Below, in pieces: positions 1 through 10,644 of a stretch of DNA of 64,000 nt. The notes under the pieces are model-generated. The model was given only the letters and a program-made list of their open reading frames with translations. It was not told where the DNA came from and made no database searches. Source of the stretch: Artocarpus heterophyllus (taxonomy: Eukaryota > Streptophyta > Magnoliopsida > Rosales > Moraceae). The translations under genes and the position numbers were made by a program. The stretch covers positions 23,509,859 through 23,573,858 of the forward strand of contig CM046330.1 in NCBI GenBank assembly GCA_025403435.1, given 5' to 3'. Numbering within the stretch: the first letter of the stretch is position 1; the number at the start of each line of letters is the position of its first letter.

Positions 1-540
1 TCATCGTTGCAATTAAGATTCTAAAAAACCATGATTTGGATTCCTATCAAACCTTAATTTAGATTAATCTCGCTGAAGAGGACGACACAACTACTTCAAA
101 AGAGGTGGCAACGATGACTTTGTGGCAACAATGACAGAGACTTCATCAAGAGGTGGCAATGTGACTTCACAATCTTTGTCCATCCTTTCTCTCTTTGGCG
201 AGGCCAGCACAGCTGCTTTAGGCAACGTGACAATGGCAACCTTGTGGTAAGGCAAAGACTGATACTTCATCGGGAGGCGGCGAAGGTGACTTCTTTAGGA
301 CGGTATGATCTTCATCCCTCCCTTTTTGTCTCCAATGATGATGGTATGCGCACTTCAGGCAAGGCGACAATGACGTTGCTGATACAAGAGTCATGGTCAC
401 AATTGGGCGTCGACTATCGCTGGAGCATGTTCAATGGTAGCTATGTCCGTGAAGGAGAGAGACTAGCTTCCCATGTGATCCATTGGGATAGAGAGGAAGT
501 AGAGAGAGAAAGAGTTTTTTTTTTTTTTTTTGAACATTAG
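1..540. repeat. Intergenic DNA with three diverged copies of a ~29-bp unit
   Basis: No gene is recognised. A unit reading roughly ACTTCATCAAGAGGTGGCAA followed by TGTGACTTC occurs three times, near 92-120, 141-169 and 263-292, with several substitutions between copies. A 98-codon open frame (244-540) runs through the last copy but ends in a run of phenylalanines coded by a T tract and has no recognisable domain, so I do not call it a gene. From 540 to 720 the DNA is AT-rich and featureless. Confidence 0.4.
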
Positions 541-724
541 AGCTGGGATTAAAAAAAAAAGAGAATAAATCTTTAATATATTGGAAAATTAAAAAACTAA
601 ATATTTAAAAATAAAAAATGACCTATTAATTTCTATTGTTTGTAAATGTGCTCTTTACCACAAATGGTTTTAACAATTGGACTATTTAGTATAATTTCTA
701 CTAATTTTATTCTGAAGATGTAAG

Positions 725-960
725 AATGTGACGGCCCAGTATGGTCTAGCTCATTTTTCTTAAATGTACAAGGGTCATGGGCCAGTTAAGATCAGTCTAT
801 CATTATGGCAGGTTGGGCCAAGGCAGCCCACTTAAAGAAAATTTCTTAGCCCAGCTCATACCATGGGCTAGCTCGATCCCATAGCCCAAGATTGAATATT
901 TGGTCAACCCATTTTGGGCCTCCATTGTGTCAAGGCGAGCCCACACATCTTGACAGCAAA
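725..960. repeat. Diverged interspersed repeat, copy 1
   Basis: A GGGCC/GGCCC-rich stretch stands out from the AT-rich surroundings. A diverged relative lies at about 6488-6700: both share the order of a GGCCCA block, a GGYAGGYTRGGCCRAGGYRGCC block and a CTCAYACCATGRG block. Ends and duplications could not be fixed and no coding potential is seen. The superfamily is unknown. Confidence 0.4.
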
Positions 961-994
961 TTTTTTTTTGTTATTTTTTACCAGCTTGAATTTT

Positions 995-2600
995 TTAGTT
1001 GCTAAATTAGTTATGATTTTTATAAATCTACTAAACTATATACAATAATTTAAAATACTACCTCATTTATAGAAAACAGCTCAAAATACCTCTTTTTGTC
1101 CAGAATTACTGACGTGGCATGTTATTAATGGTTAACTAAAACAACTAAATTCTAATTAAATCTATAACATTGATTAAATATTAAAATAAAAAATTGATCT
1201 AAAAAAAAAACTCTAATTAGTCCCAAAAAAACCCTAACTTCTCCTTGAGGGATTTTAAAAAGTGGCTTTAAGAAAAAGCTTTTTGACAAAATATTTTTTT
1301 TTTTTTGCAATTTTTTGACATCAAAAAATAAATTTTTTAGACATGAAAATTGCTCCAGTTTTTTTCTTTCCACTCGGTTAGATTCTTTTTCTTGCTATAA
1401 GTCTTTTTATTATCTTTTTATAAAAAATTAAAACAATTTTTCTGTAAAAAAATATATTTTTTAATGAAAAAAAAAACTATTCGCCCTTGAAAAAAATTTT
1501 TTTTGACTCTTTTGTCAAAATATCCCCTTCTCCTTTAGCCGGCTTGCTCCCTCTACAGCTTCCTTATCTACATCTCGCCGGCTGTGGGTTTGCGATCCCC
1601 TGGGTTCGTGTGTGCAGTTGGTTTGCGATGGGCGGTTGGGCTTGACAGCGATGTGGTGCTCGTGCGGGAAGGGTCTCGCGACAGCGTCTACTGCTGTTGT
1701 CTTTGCCATTATTGCTGCTTCTTCTTTTAGCCTTAATCTTGGTTAGTCAATTGGAGGCGACGAAAGATTTGCTTATGGGAATTGCAATAATATACTCAAG
1801 CCACGACTCCACCATGGAAGGATTCTTCAACTTGACAACTAATGTTCTCTCAAGTTCTTCATTCAGTTCTCATACTAGTCTTTTATTTCCATTTGTTTTG
1901 CTGGAGAAAGAAGACTCTACACCAGTTGTTATCGATTTCTTTTTATCGAATGAAAGAAGAATTCGACAACCAAAACATACAAATTTAATTCGTATTGTTG
2001 CAGATTTTCTCTCTCTTTTTTCCAAGAATTTTCAATGCTTCTCAGAGAAAAAATAGTTATTGATCAAAGACAAATGTGTTTGGTGAGAAATTATGGGATA
2101 AGAGAGTCACATCCAAACGGAAAGATTGTGGTGCCTGAATTTATTGATTCCCATCTGCACTTTAATTTGGAGTGACAAAGGTCTGCTAAAGCTCCATGGA
2201 CAATTTTTTTTTTTAAAGGAAGTTTTTTTTTTAATTTGTGTTTTATTATTTTTAATATTAAATTATTGTTATAGATTTATAATTAATTTTTTAGTTCAAA
2301 ACACTTTAATATATGAGAGTTTTATACTGTAGCAATTTTTTTCTTCCTAAAAAGTTACTTCTAACCAACTTTGTCAAATACCTTATTAATTGTAATTGAA
2401 TAGCTTTAGTTTAATGCTAAAAACATGTTACGTCAGCAATTCCGTAAACCTAATAGACGGAAGTGGGTGGACGGGTATTTTTAACTGTTTTCTACAGATC
2501 AGATGTATTTTGAATAGTTTTGAAAACTCTAAAAGCATTTTAAATTAAGGTATATAATCTAGGGGATTTATAAAAATAATCCAACTAGTTAATAGATGTT
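995..2600. mobile_element. Non-autonomous DNA element with long terminal inverted repeats
   Basis: The left arm (about 995-1130) and the reverse complement of the right arm (about 2430-2600) are recognisably the same sequence. Both contain, in order, TTTTTATAAATC, TAATTTAAAAT, GTAGAAAACAG/ATAGAAAACAG, CAAAATAC and a GAATT(A/G)CTGACGT block. Arms of 150 bp or more fit a Mutator-like or fold-back element. Identity between arms is modest, so the copy is old, and no target-site duplication could be fixed. The centre (about 1540-1900) is clearly more GC-rich and unlike the arms, so it may be captured sequence. Open frames inside (for example 1697-2056) match nothing I recognise. Confidence 0.5.
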
Positions 2601-3120
2601 AAAAATCCTAAATACCAAATTAAATTACTTATGATTGCTTACTCAATTAAAACCTAATACCACAAAATCTTAGTATTGAAAAAAAAAAAAGTACGATCAA
2701 GATAATTAAATATAATATATTTTTAAAACAAAAAAATATAAATAAAAATCCAACAAACAAAAACAAAATGGAAAACAAACTTTAAGGCCTTATAATTTTA
2801 ATTAGATTAGGCCTTTGATATATCCATCTTTATATGTATAGAGCGTGATGTTTGAATTGCACCAATTTTGTTGGCTGGCATCCATCCGCCACCAGCTTTC
2901 AATAAAATATTAGTATGTAAAAATTGACTTGATGGTCCTTATTTTTAGCTAAAAACACCTTTAACCAAAAAAAAAAGTATAAAAGGACTGAATTGATTAA
3001 TAACTGTCAATTTTTTCTATTTTTTCGATCATGTGATTATCATTTTTGAAGATTTACGTCAAAAAGACTAAAACACCCTAAGCAAATCAATTACTATTTA
3101 ACAAAAAATGTTAATTAAAG
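2600..3120. other. AT-rich intergenic DNA, nothing recognised
   Basis: The stretch is AT-rich with short A and T runs. I see no gene, RNA gene or clear repeat boundary in it. Confidence 0.5.
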
Positions 3121-3139
3121 CTAATGTCCTTAAGCTTTA

Positions 3140-3300
3140 GGGTCTCATCTACTTTACCCCCAAAACTTTAAAATCATCATTTTACCTTTGAACTTTAAAA
3201 ACTCCTCATTTTGCCCTTTAAACTTTAAAAATCACCATTTTGCCTCACTAAACTTTCAAAGCTCCTCACTTTAACCCTGAACTTTTGATTTCCGTTCAAA
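3140..3300. repeat. Short degenerate tandem repeat, period about 30-35 bp
   Basis: Four to five units of the type ACTTTAAAAATCACCATTTT followed by GCC(T/C) and A/C-rich bases follow one another, differing by substitutions and small indels. Downstream (3490-3840) the DNA turns into A/C-rich low-complexity sequence with reiterated AACCATTCAAA and AACACCA words. No coding potential. Confidence 0.5.
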
Positions 3301-3839
3301 TAGATAAAATTAAGCTAACATGATTCGCACATAGATCACAGGGCAAAAATAAGATTTTACCCCTCCTAAGTTTTGTTTCACATTTAAAATACAAAAATAA
3401 AAAAACCATTTTCATAGAAATTGAAAAAAGAAAAAAAAAACTTAAATCCTTATATAAAAAAAAAAAACCCAAATCTTTCTCCTCCTTCCTTCACCTATGA
3501 TTCAACTCCTCAAACCCAAACATGACTAGCCAAGCAAACAAACACCATGTCTATTCCCCAATAATTACGAATACAATTCTACAACATACTCAAAACCCAA
3601 CAAAATCAAAATAAAAGCCATATTCAGACTCAAAAAAATCAACACCAGACCATTCAAACAATAACCATTCAAACCAAAACCATACTTTGACTTAAAAAAT
3701 CAACACCAAACCCAAAAATTCAGACCTCCTAACTCCCAAAAAATCAAAATTAAATTAAAACCAAAACCAAAAGACAAAACTAGAAATACTCAAAATTATA
3801 TAAATCAAAATCAAAACTAATACCAAATAACAAAAAATT

Positions 3840-4740
3840 GTTACAAAATTGGCGTTAATGGATCTGATGGCTATGAAGATCGGTGTTTATGGTTGAGGGA
3901 CGAGCTGGGTCTTTGGCCATTGTTTCGGCCGAAGTGAGTCGCGACTTGCAGAGGCCCTTATTCTGCAAATGTCTATGGAAACTCTATCCTCGTCATTCAA
4001 AAGGTAAGAGATAAGAGAATGGGGGATTTGAAATTTTTAGAGGGGAAAGAAGAAGAAGAAGAAGAAGGTAATGGGAAAGAGAGAGAGACGATGGAAGGGG
4101 GAGATCACTAGGGGTTGCCGAAGGGAGGGGTTGTTTCTAGGGGTGGAGGGTGTAACGCCTTAGAGGCGGGACCCTAGCATAGTCGGGACTTATACTCATT
4201 ACTCATATATATTGTGTCCTCTAGGTACCTATTAGTCCTTAGGGATTTCTTTTGCATCCCCAGCACGTGAATGAAGACCTCCCCTCTTATAAGATTCTTA
4301 AGTCAGAGTTGATATTAATTGATAATGTGTCAACCCCATGGGGTCCACATGGTGGGACCTCTAGTATATTTGGATCTTATACTCATTACTCCTATGCATT
4401 GTCCCTTCTAAGCACCTATTGGCCCTCAAAGATTTCTTTCACATCCCCAACACTTGAACCTAAGAACTCCCTCATATAAGGTTCTTAAGTCAAATATTGG
4501 TACCAATTATGCTAGAGGTCCCACCAGCTGAACCCCATGGGGGTTGAGGCGTTATAGAGGGCGTGGGTTTTAGGGAGAGAAGAAGAAGAAGAAGAAGAAG
4601 AAGAGATTGAGATGGTAATAGTGATGGGAGGGAGAAAGAGACGACGAAGTAGGTAGATCATTCAAGGGGGTCATTGCAGGGATGGGTCGTTTTTTGGGTT
4701 GAAGGGCACGGGTTTTGAGCTGTTCAAAGATAATGAGGTT
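3840..4740. repeat. Duplicated purine-rich segment interrupted by a later insertion
   Basis: A block with a (GAA)n run, a GAGAGAGACGATGG/GAGAAAGAGACGACGA region, AGATCA(C/T)T and a GGG-rich tail occurs twice in tandem, at about 4045-4150 (continuing after 4561) and about 4580-4720. The 4151-4556 element sits at the end of the first copy. No gene is recognised. Confidence 0.4.
4151..4556. mobile_element. 406-bp element with short inverted ends and 5-bp target duplication
   Basis: The element starts TGTAACGCCTTAG and ends TTGAGGCGTTATA, which are near-perfect inverted repeats. It is flanked by GAGGG at 4146-4150 and 4557-4561, and removing one GAGGG plus the element restores a plausible continuous sequence. 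Inside, a segment of about 170 bp is present twice in direct orientation (both copies contain ACTTATACTCATTACTC/TCTTATACTCATTACTC and TTCTTAAGTCA). A TG start and a 5-bp duplication suggest a small solo LTR or TRIM-like element. The TA end and inverted termini leave a DNA transposon possible. Confidence 0.55.
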
Positions 4741-5380
4741 TTTTTATGTTTATAATTTAGTTTAAATTTTCATAAAAAAATATGATTAAAAAATTATAAA
4801 TTTACCAAGATACCCTTGATATTCAATAAAAAATATGCTTAGCACGTGATCAAAAAATGAGGAAAAATTGACAGTCTCATTCAATTAAGTCCTTTTGCAC
4901 ATTTTCTTTGAATTTGAGGTCGTGTCAACTAAAAAAAGAATTGAGACCATTACTTCATCTTTTAAATAGATTATGGACCGTCAGCAAATTACTCAAAATG
5001 TTAAAAGCATGTTGTAGTGTAATTAGGAAGCATGTTTGGTTCTATGTGTATATTTAATGTCAATCTAAGAGTACATATGTTGTCAATCTAAAAGTCCATG
5101 CTTTATATATAAAAATATAAGACTCAAATCCTCTATCTAATTTTTGATATCCTAAATGGTGTCTTACTATTTATATTATGATACATCATTTAATGAAAAA
5201 TATGTAAAAGTTAATTAAACACTATTTATAGCTTTCCAAATGATGTTTCATAAGAGGATTGGTTAGACACCAGTTGGGACACCAAAATTGGATAGAGGAT
5301 TTGAATTCCTCTTGTATCTTTTACGTTGGCAATTGGACGTGTGTGATAATTGTATAGAAAAAAAAAAAAGACAAATACAT
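4740..5380. other. AT-rich intergenic DNA, nothing recognised
   Basis: No gene, RNA gene or clear repeat boundary is seen. The only open frames are short and low in complexity. Confidence 0.5.
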
Positions 5381-6480
5381 GTTTTAAGGGTTTTTTTTTT
5401 AAATAAATAGTATGTCTTAAAATATTTGAGGTAAATTGCGTTTTACATTGTAACAACATAGATAATAAATTATTGACATATTTTCATATTTGCTCCTCGA
5501 ATTATGTCACTTATGTGACTTTACCCCTGACTTTGAAAATGTATCACTTAATCTCCTCAAACTTTATTCTGTTAGCAAGCATCCCCATTCCATCCAACAT
5601 CATTAGTTTTTGGACTTTTTTTACAAAATATTTTTACATTTTTTCCCCAAACTACATCATCTATGTTATTTTACCCCCCAACTTTCAAACTGTGTTAATA
5701 TGTCCCTTTAATTTTTTTTGTTAGCAAATAATCTCCTTCCATCTAATTTTATTCGGCTAATAAATTGATTTGTTTTTCTTCCACAACTTGCATATGAATA
5801 TTTTTACAACATGCCATTTAAATACAACTATAAAGAAAATTCAAGGGGATTCTTTACAAGAAATTAAAATCATGTGTTCATTTTTTTAAAAAAAAAACTT
5901 TACGAGCTTTATTCTTTTAAAGAATTTTCTATTTTTTTTTTCTTCTTATGCTCTTTTATGTGGTTAGAATAGCCTATTACAAAAAATAATACTTTTTTCC
6001 TTGAATTCTTTTTTTTTTTCCTTAATATCTTTTTCCCCTTGAACTCTTTTTTATATTTGGGTTTTTCCCTCAAAGTTATAAGGAAAAAAAACATTGACTT
6101 GTCAAGCCAAACAAAATTAGACAAATGAGATTATTTGCTAACAAAAAAAAAATTGTTGGGACATAGTGATACATTCTAAAAGTCGAGGGAGTAAAATAAC
6201 ATAAGTGGCATAATTTATGGGGGAAAATATAAAATATTCCACAAAAAATTGTCCAAAAACTAATGGAGTTGGATAGAAGGGGTAAACTTGCTAACGGAAC
6301 AAAGTTTAAGAGGACTAAGTAGTATGTTTTAAAACTCAGAAGGCAAAGTGATATAAGTGACATAGTTCCGACAAAGGTAAAAATAATTCTTATTTATATT
6401 GTAAACATGTTATTTATCTCAAATAATTTAAGGCATGTTATTTATTTATTTAAGTTTTAAAAAATATTATTTACTGCAAT
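5380..6480. mobile_element. Fold-back/Mutator-like element with ~400-bp inverted arms, copy 1
   Basis: The left arm (about 5390-5785) and right arm (about 6080-6465) are inverted copies. Shared blocks are ATGTCACTTATGTGACTTTACC (diverged), CTTAATC(T/C)(C/T)CT, GTTAGCAAGC/GTTAGCAAGT, TAGTTTTTGGAC, AACTACATCATCTATG-type and TGTTAGCAAATAATCTC. The centre is T-rich with no ORF. A second member of the family lies at 57503-58452. Ends of this copy are blurred and I found no convincing duplication here. The open frames across the arms are products of the inverted structure, not genes. Confidence 0.65.
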
Positions 6481-6487
6481 TTCTCTT

Positions 6488-6700
6488 AGTAGAGATGCAA
6501 GAATATATTGGTTCCGCTTGGGCCCATTCTATGTGGGCTACAGACTAGTTAAGGTTTGCACTATTATTTTGGTAGGCTAGGCCGAGGTGGCCATGTAAGC
6601 AAACTCCTCCGCTCAACTCACACCATGAGAGGACACAAAGGAAATGGGCTAACATAATAAAGCAATTAAAATTAATAGGCTAAGATTTTAGATTAATAAA
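6488..6700. repeat. Diverged interspersed repeat, copy 2
   Basis: This is the partner of 725-960: a GGGCCCA block, then GGTAGGCTAGGCCGAGGTGG and a CTCACACCATGAG block in the same order. It is too decayed to define ends. Confidence 0.35.
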
Positions 6701-6759
6701 TAGGACATTTAATTTAAATATGGATTGACCAATTAGATGAATAAAAAATCCATGCCCAT

Positions 6760-7960
6760 GTTACTATGAAGTAGTTGAGAACCCATACAATTTTCCCTCA
6801 ATTAATAACAAAATGGAAAAATAAAGCCTCAAATTAAAAAGAAAAATCTTCTTTTTGACTGTGTTCTCTTTATCCTCCCTCCTTACGTAAGTCTCTCCTC
6901 CTCTCCTCACTTCCCCCACAACAATGTTGTCAACGCCGTTGTTGCCTTTTTCCAGCTCATACCTCCCCCAGCAAATTCTAGAATCTGTAAAGTGTCTTGG
7001 CCGACGATTTAATGGCACATTGTTTTTTGAGTGAGCAGAGAGGGTGATGGGCAGCAATTCTCGACCATGAAGAGAGGGGAAAGTCCATGAGATCACCATA
7101 TCCCTAAGATTTTGGTAAATTAATCTTAAAACTTCTTATATATTTGCTTTATATTGTTAATTAAAGGTTGGGTATTAATGTTTAAAAGTTTAATTTAAAA
7201 AAAAAACAATTTATCCTATTTCACACGTAATTTAGAGGCTATTCATATTAAAAGATTGAGTCAAAAGTGCAAAATCAGTAAAATAGGATTCTAGGCTGTG
7301 ATTTTTGGACCAATGACAAAAAAGGGATTAATAAATCATGTTTATATCCTAGCTAGAGTGTTTAAGATCTTTCCCAAAAGTTTAAAGTACTAAAATGTAA
7401 AGATTTGACCTTTCGGAGCAAAAAGCAAGGTTTGTAAAAATCAAGGACAAATAGTGAAAACAATGGCAAACTGGTCATTTAGCTTTCGAGATCATATTTA
7501 TGTTGCCTAAGTTTGGGTCAATTTGATAATACCATTTTTATGATGCTAATTTTGATTCATACCACTTCTATAAGAAAAAAATTGAAACATGCCACTTTTA
7601 GGAAATGGAAAGAGAGAGGAGAAAGAAAGAGACATGAGAAGAGAGGGGAAAGAGTGTGAAACATAGAGTGAGGGAAGAGAGAGAGGAAGAGCGAAATGGT
7701 GAGATTTTTTGTAGAGGTATTTTGGACATGTATGTCAAATGTGATATGAATCAAAGATTTGAAAAAAAATAGCATGGAATTTAATTTTCTCCCTAAGTTA
7801 CCTTTTTGGACACATTAAGAAGTCTCGAAAAAGGCCCTTAAAGGTGTTAGTTCAAATCCAAAGTAGAACGGGCCTATTCACTAAACGAAAGAGACCCAAA
7901 TAAACCAAAAAAAAAAAAAAAAAAACTCAAAAATGACAACCTCAAGATAAGGTGAGGCTA
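6760..7960. other. Intergenic DNA, no gene recognised
   Basis: A 111-codon frame on the minus strand (6764-7099) has no recognisable domain. A purine-rich stretch (about 7600-7700, GAGAGA/GAAAGA) gives a low-complexity minus-strand frame (7557-7775). I support no gene here. Confidence 0.4.
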
Positions 7961-7969
7961 GCTTGTAAT

Positions 7970-8757
7970 TAGAGCTAACAATACGGGTTATGATACGACG
8001 ACACGACACTAATGAGACACTCTTTTTATGGGTTTAGGTCAAAAAATTAATCACGGGTCATTTTAATGTCAACCCAAAACTGACCCATCCAAAAATGGGT
8101 CGTGTTCGGGTCAACCCGTATTATGTTAAAATGACCAATTTGACCCACAATTAATTATCTAATTTTTTTAAAAAATATTTTTCCTTATTATCAAATATGC
8201 CTAAAGACAAAACCCTAGCTTACTTAATGTCAGACCAAGCTTCAAACTAAATTGATTTTAATTCTTAAACAATAAGAAGATTTTACCTTTATTACTTCAA
8301 GACTTTTTTATTTTGTTGGACTTATTATTTTGTTAGACTCTTTGTTGTTGATGGACTTGTTATTTTCTTAGATGTTTTTAAAAATTTTAAGACAATTTTT
8401 TGTTATTATAGTAAGGAACTCATTTATTTTTGAGGAAATTTGTTTTATGTTTCTTTTTATGTTATATTAGTGTAAATTCAAAGCTAAAAATGTCATGGGT
8501 TAGTGCAGGTTACTACAGGTCATTGATGGGTTACGAGTCATTAAGGGGTTACAGGTCATTGGCGTTTAATAGGTTGTATAAGGAACAGATTAATGCGAGT
8601 CGTATTTATGTCAACCCGTATCAGAACAGGTCATGCTAGTATTGAGATTTCTTAATCTGTTCGTGTCATGGATTAGGTTAGTGTCAAGCTATTTTATGTA
8701 AAACTTGACCCTCAATTCGATCCGAACTCAACCCGCCCACAAAAATTGCCACCCCTA
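7970..8757. mobile_element. Non-autonomous hAT-like transposon
   Basis: The left end TAGAGCTAACA and the reverse complement of the right end, TAGGGGTGGCA, are imperfect inverted repeats (7 of 11 matching), of the TAGGGGTGGCA type common at plant hAT ends. Flanking 8-mers are CTTGTAAT (7962-7969) and TTTGTAAT (8758-8765), 7 of 8 matching, which is the hAT duplication length. Subterminal regions are full of GGGTCA/TGACCC, GGGTTA and CGTGTC(A/G) words in both orientations, typical of transposase-binding subterminal repeats. There is no transposase ORF; a 69-codon frame (8430-8639) is only a translation of these repeats. Confidence 0.6.
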
Positions 8758-8759
8758 TT

Positions 8760-9233
8760 TGTAATGATTAGATCTATGTTTATCTCCATGTTTTGGCACT
8801 CAAGACATGTACCAACTGTAAAATAAGGAGAGAAAAAGTTTTAAAACAACACAATAGCAGAATCCAAATAAGTACAATATGGAACAAAATGTTTTAATTA
8901 TCTTCATGATTGATTGATGATATGCGAATTGAATAATATACGTGTCATGATTGAAATTTACACTTGACGATTATGGAATACCTTTGCTACGTTTACAAGC
9001 TATGATATTGTGTGCATACACTTTGAATAATGCACGAGATCATACGCTCACTTGACACAAGGCCAAAAAGATTAATAAAAGTTCAAGCCTTCTTCTAAGT
9101 GTCGTATCCACCTCCAGTTTGAGGTAGAACATAAACAAGAATGAAAGATTTAACATGATGGCTTAGGGCCACCGACTCTTATATTGGCTGCACGCATTGG
9201 GTGCATATTTGGAGGACACACAATATCTCATAG
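8760..9233. other. Intergenic DNA, nothing recognised
   Basis: No gene, RNA gene or repeat boundary was identified between the hAT-like element and the solo LTR. Confidence 0.4.
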
Positions 9234-10644
9234 TGTTCAGTCTTAAAAAGTGTAATCCAAAATAACCCTAAGTATAAGGTTGTCCAAATAATAAAACTCG
9301 GTAAATTCGAGATCAAACCTACAAGGAAAGAATATTGCTAAGGTCCAGTATATTTATTATATTAACTATTTATTTATTTTAAAGCTGAAAAATATTAGAA
9401 TTAATATTTATTATTCACAAAATATATTTACAATTTTTTACACATTTTTACAGCATTTTTAGTTTTCAAATTTTCGTGATTTTGGAATTTCAATAACAAG
9501 AAATGCAGCTAAAATTAAAATGAAACTTTAGTAACGAGCGCAATTAATTTAAAATAACTTTAATAAAAATAACAATAATAACAATAAATTAAAAGGGATA
9601 AAACCATAATTATAATAATGCTAAAGTTCAAAGGTTCCGTTCTAGCAATTAACTTAAACAAATTTTAGTTTTTTAATTATTTATTAATTGGTTTATGTAT
9701 ACATGATGACATCTTATATCGAAAATAAATCAAGCATTACCAAGTATTTTCTGTGTCATTTTACGTCTATAATGTAGCAAAACTTTAACTTAATAAACGA
9801 ACAAAAATTCAGCATTACTTAACTAAAATAGCAACCAAAATAATAAGTTAAGCATTTACCAAGCTAGTCTCTGTCTACGGCTAATCAAAGTCTTCCCAAG
9901 CATTATCCGCGCCAGCCTATACTGTCAAAAAATCAAAACCATAATTTTTAAAGAGTTTTGGCTAAGAAATTCTAAAATCCTAAGAATTTTGTCTAATGAC
10001 GGCGCAATCTGACGGCGAAGATTAAGCCACGTGTCCCTTTGAATTTAATTTTGAATTTTCTTTTTTTTGAGGAATTTTTCATTCGTTTTTGCTCGATTTA
10101 ATCTCGTTTTGCTCCATTTTTCTACCAAATTTTAAATCTAGAGATAGAAAATTGAAACAAAATTAATTGTTTTACAAACATAATATTTACAATCATTTTA
10201 AAATATTTATTTTTACATTAAACACACAAAAAAATTCATAAACTTCTAAAATTCTGAGCTCAATCGGTTTGACATAGATATAATTTTTAAGATTTGAAAA
10301 TATTTTTAGAAATTACTAAAAATATTATAAGACATATTTAGAAACTTACAACACATTATAAAACTTATTAAGTCTCAAAATAAAATTACCACTAATTATT
10401 TTTACTGTCTTTGTTAATTTTAAACTAAACTAATGTTTTACACACGAACATAATTCTAAAAATTATCGAAAATATTATTAAACATAAAAACATATTAAAA
10501 ACTTATAATTAAACATATTTTTTATACTAAGACACAAAAATACTATTTAACATTTAATTGCTTTAATTAAGGAATTCAATGAGCAGTATAATGAAGAATA
10601 ATTGATTTTAGCTTTAAGAAATACACATTTTCTATGTCTCATCA
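9234..10644 (-). mobile_element. Decayed solo LTR related to Gypsy E, antisense
   Basis: Reverse-complemented, the segment follows the E LTR (31574-33701) from end to end. It ends ...TGTCTCATCA, matching the E start TGATGAGACTGT. It contains counterparts of GGGACACGTGGC, CGTAGACAGAGAATGGCTCG, GGTAAATGCTTAACTTA and AACCTTTGAACCTCAAC, and starts at the equivalent of the E 3' terminus (counterpart of ACAACCTTATACTTGAGG). It is about 1.4 kb against 2.1 kb, mainly because the promoter-containing part equivalent to about 32230-32750 is missing. Flanking pentamers (CATAG, CATCC) do not match convincingly, so excision, truncation or decay is possible. Confidence 0.7.

Noticed and set aside
244..540. 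98-codon open frame
   Set aside because: It consists of degenerate repeat units and a T tract; no domain, no splice context.
1697..2056. 119-codon frame in the long-TIR element
   Set aside because: No recognisable domain; kept only as possible captured sequence.
5473..6363. Paired open frames on both strands
   Set aside because: They are mirror images produced by the inverted arms of the fold-back element.
6764..7099. 111-codon minus-strand frame
   Set aside because: No domain, biased composition and no conserved motif.
8430..8639. 69-codon frame with repeated GYRSL-like words
   Set aside because: Translation of hAT-like subterminal repeats.
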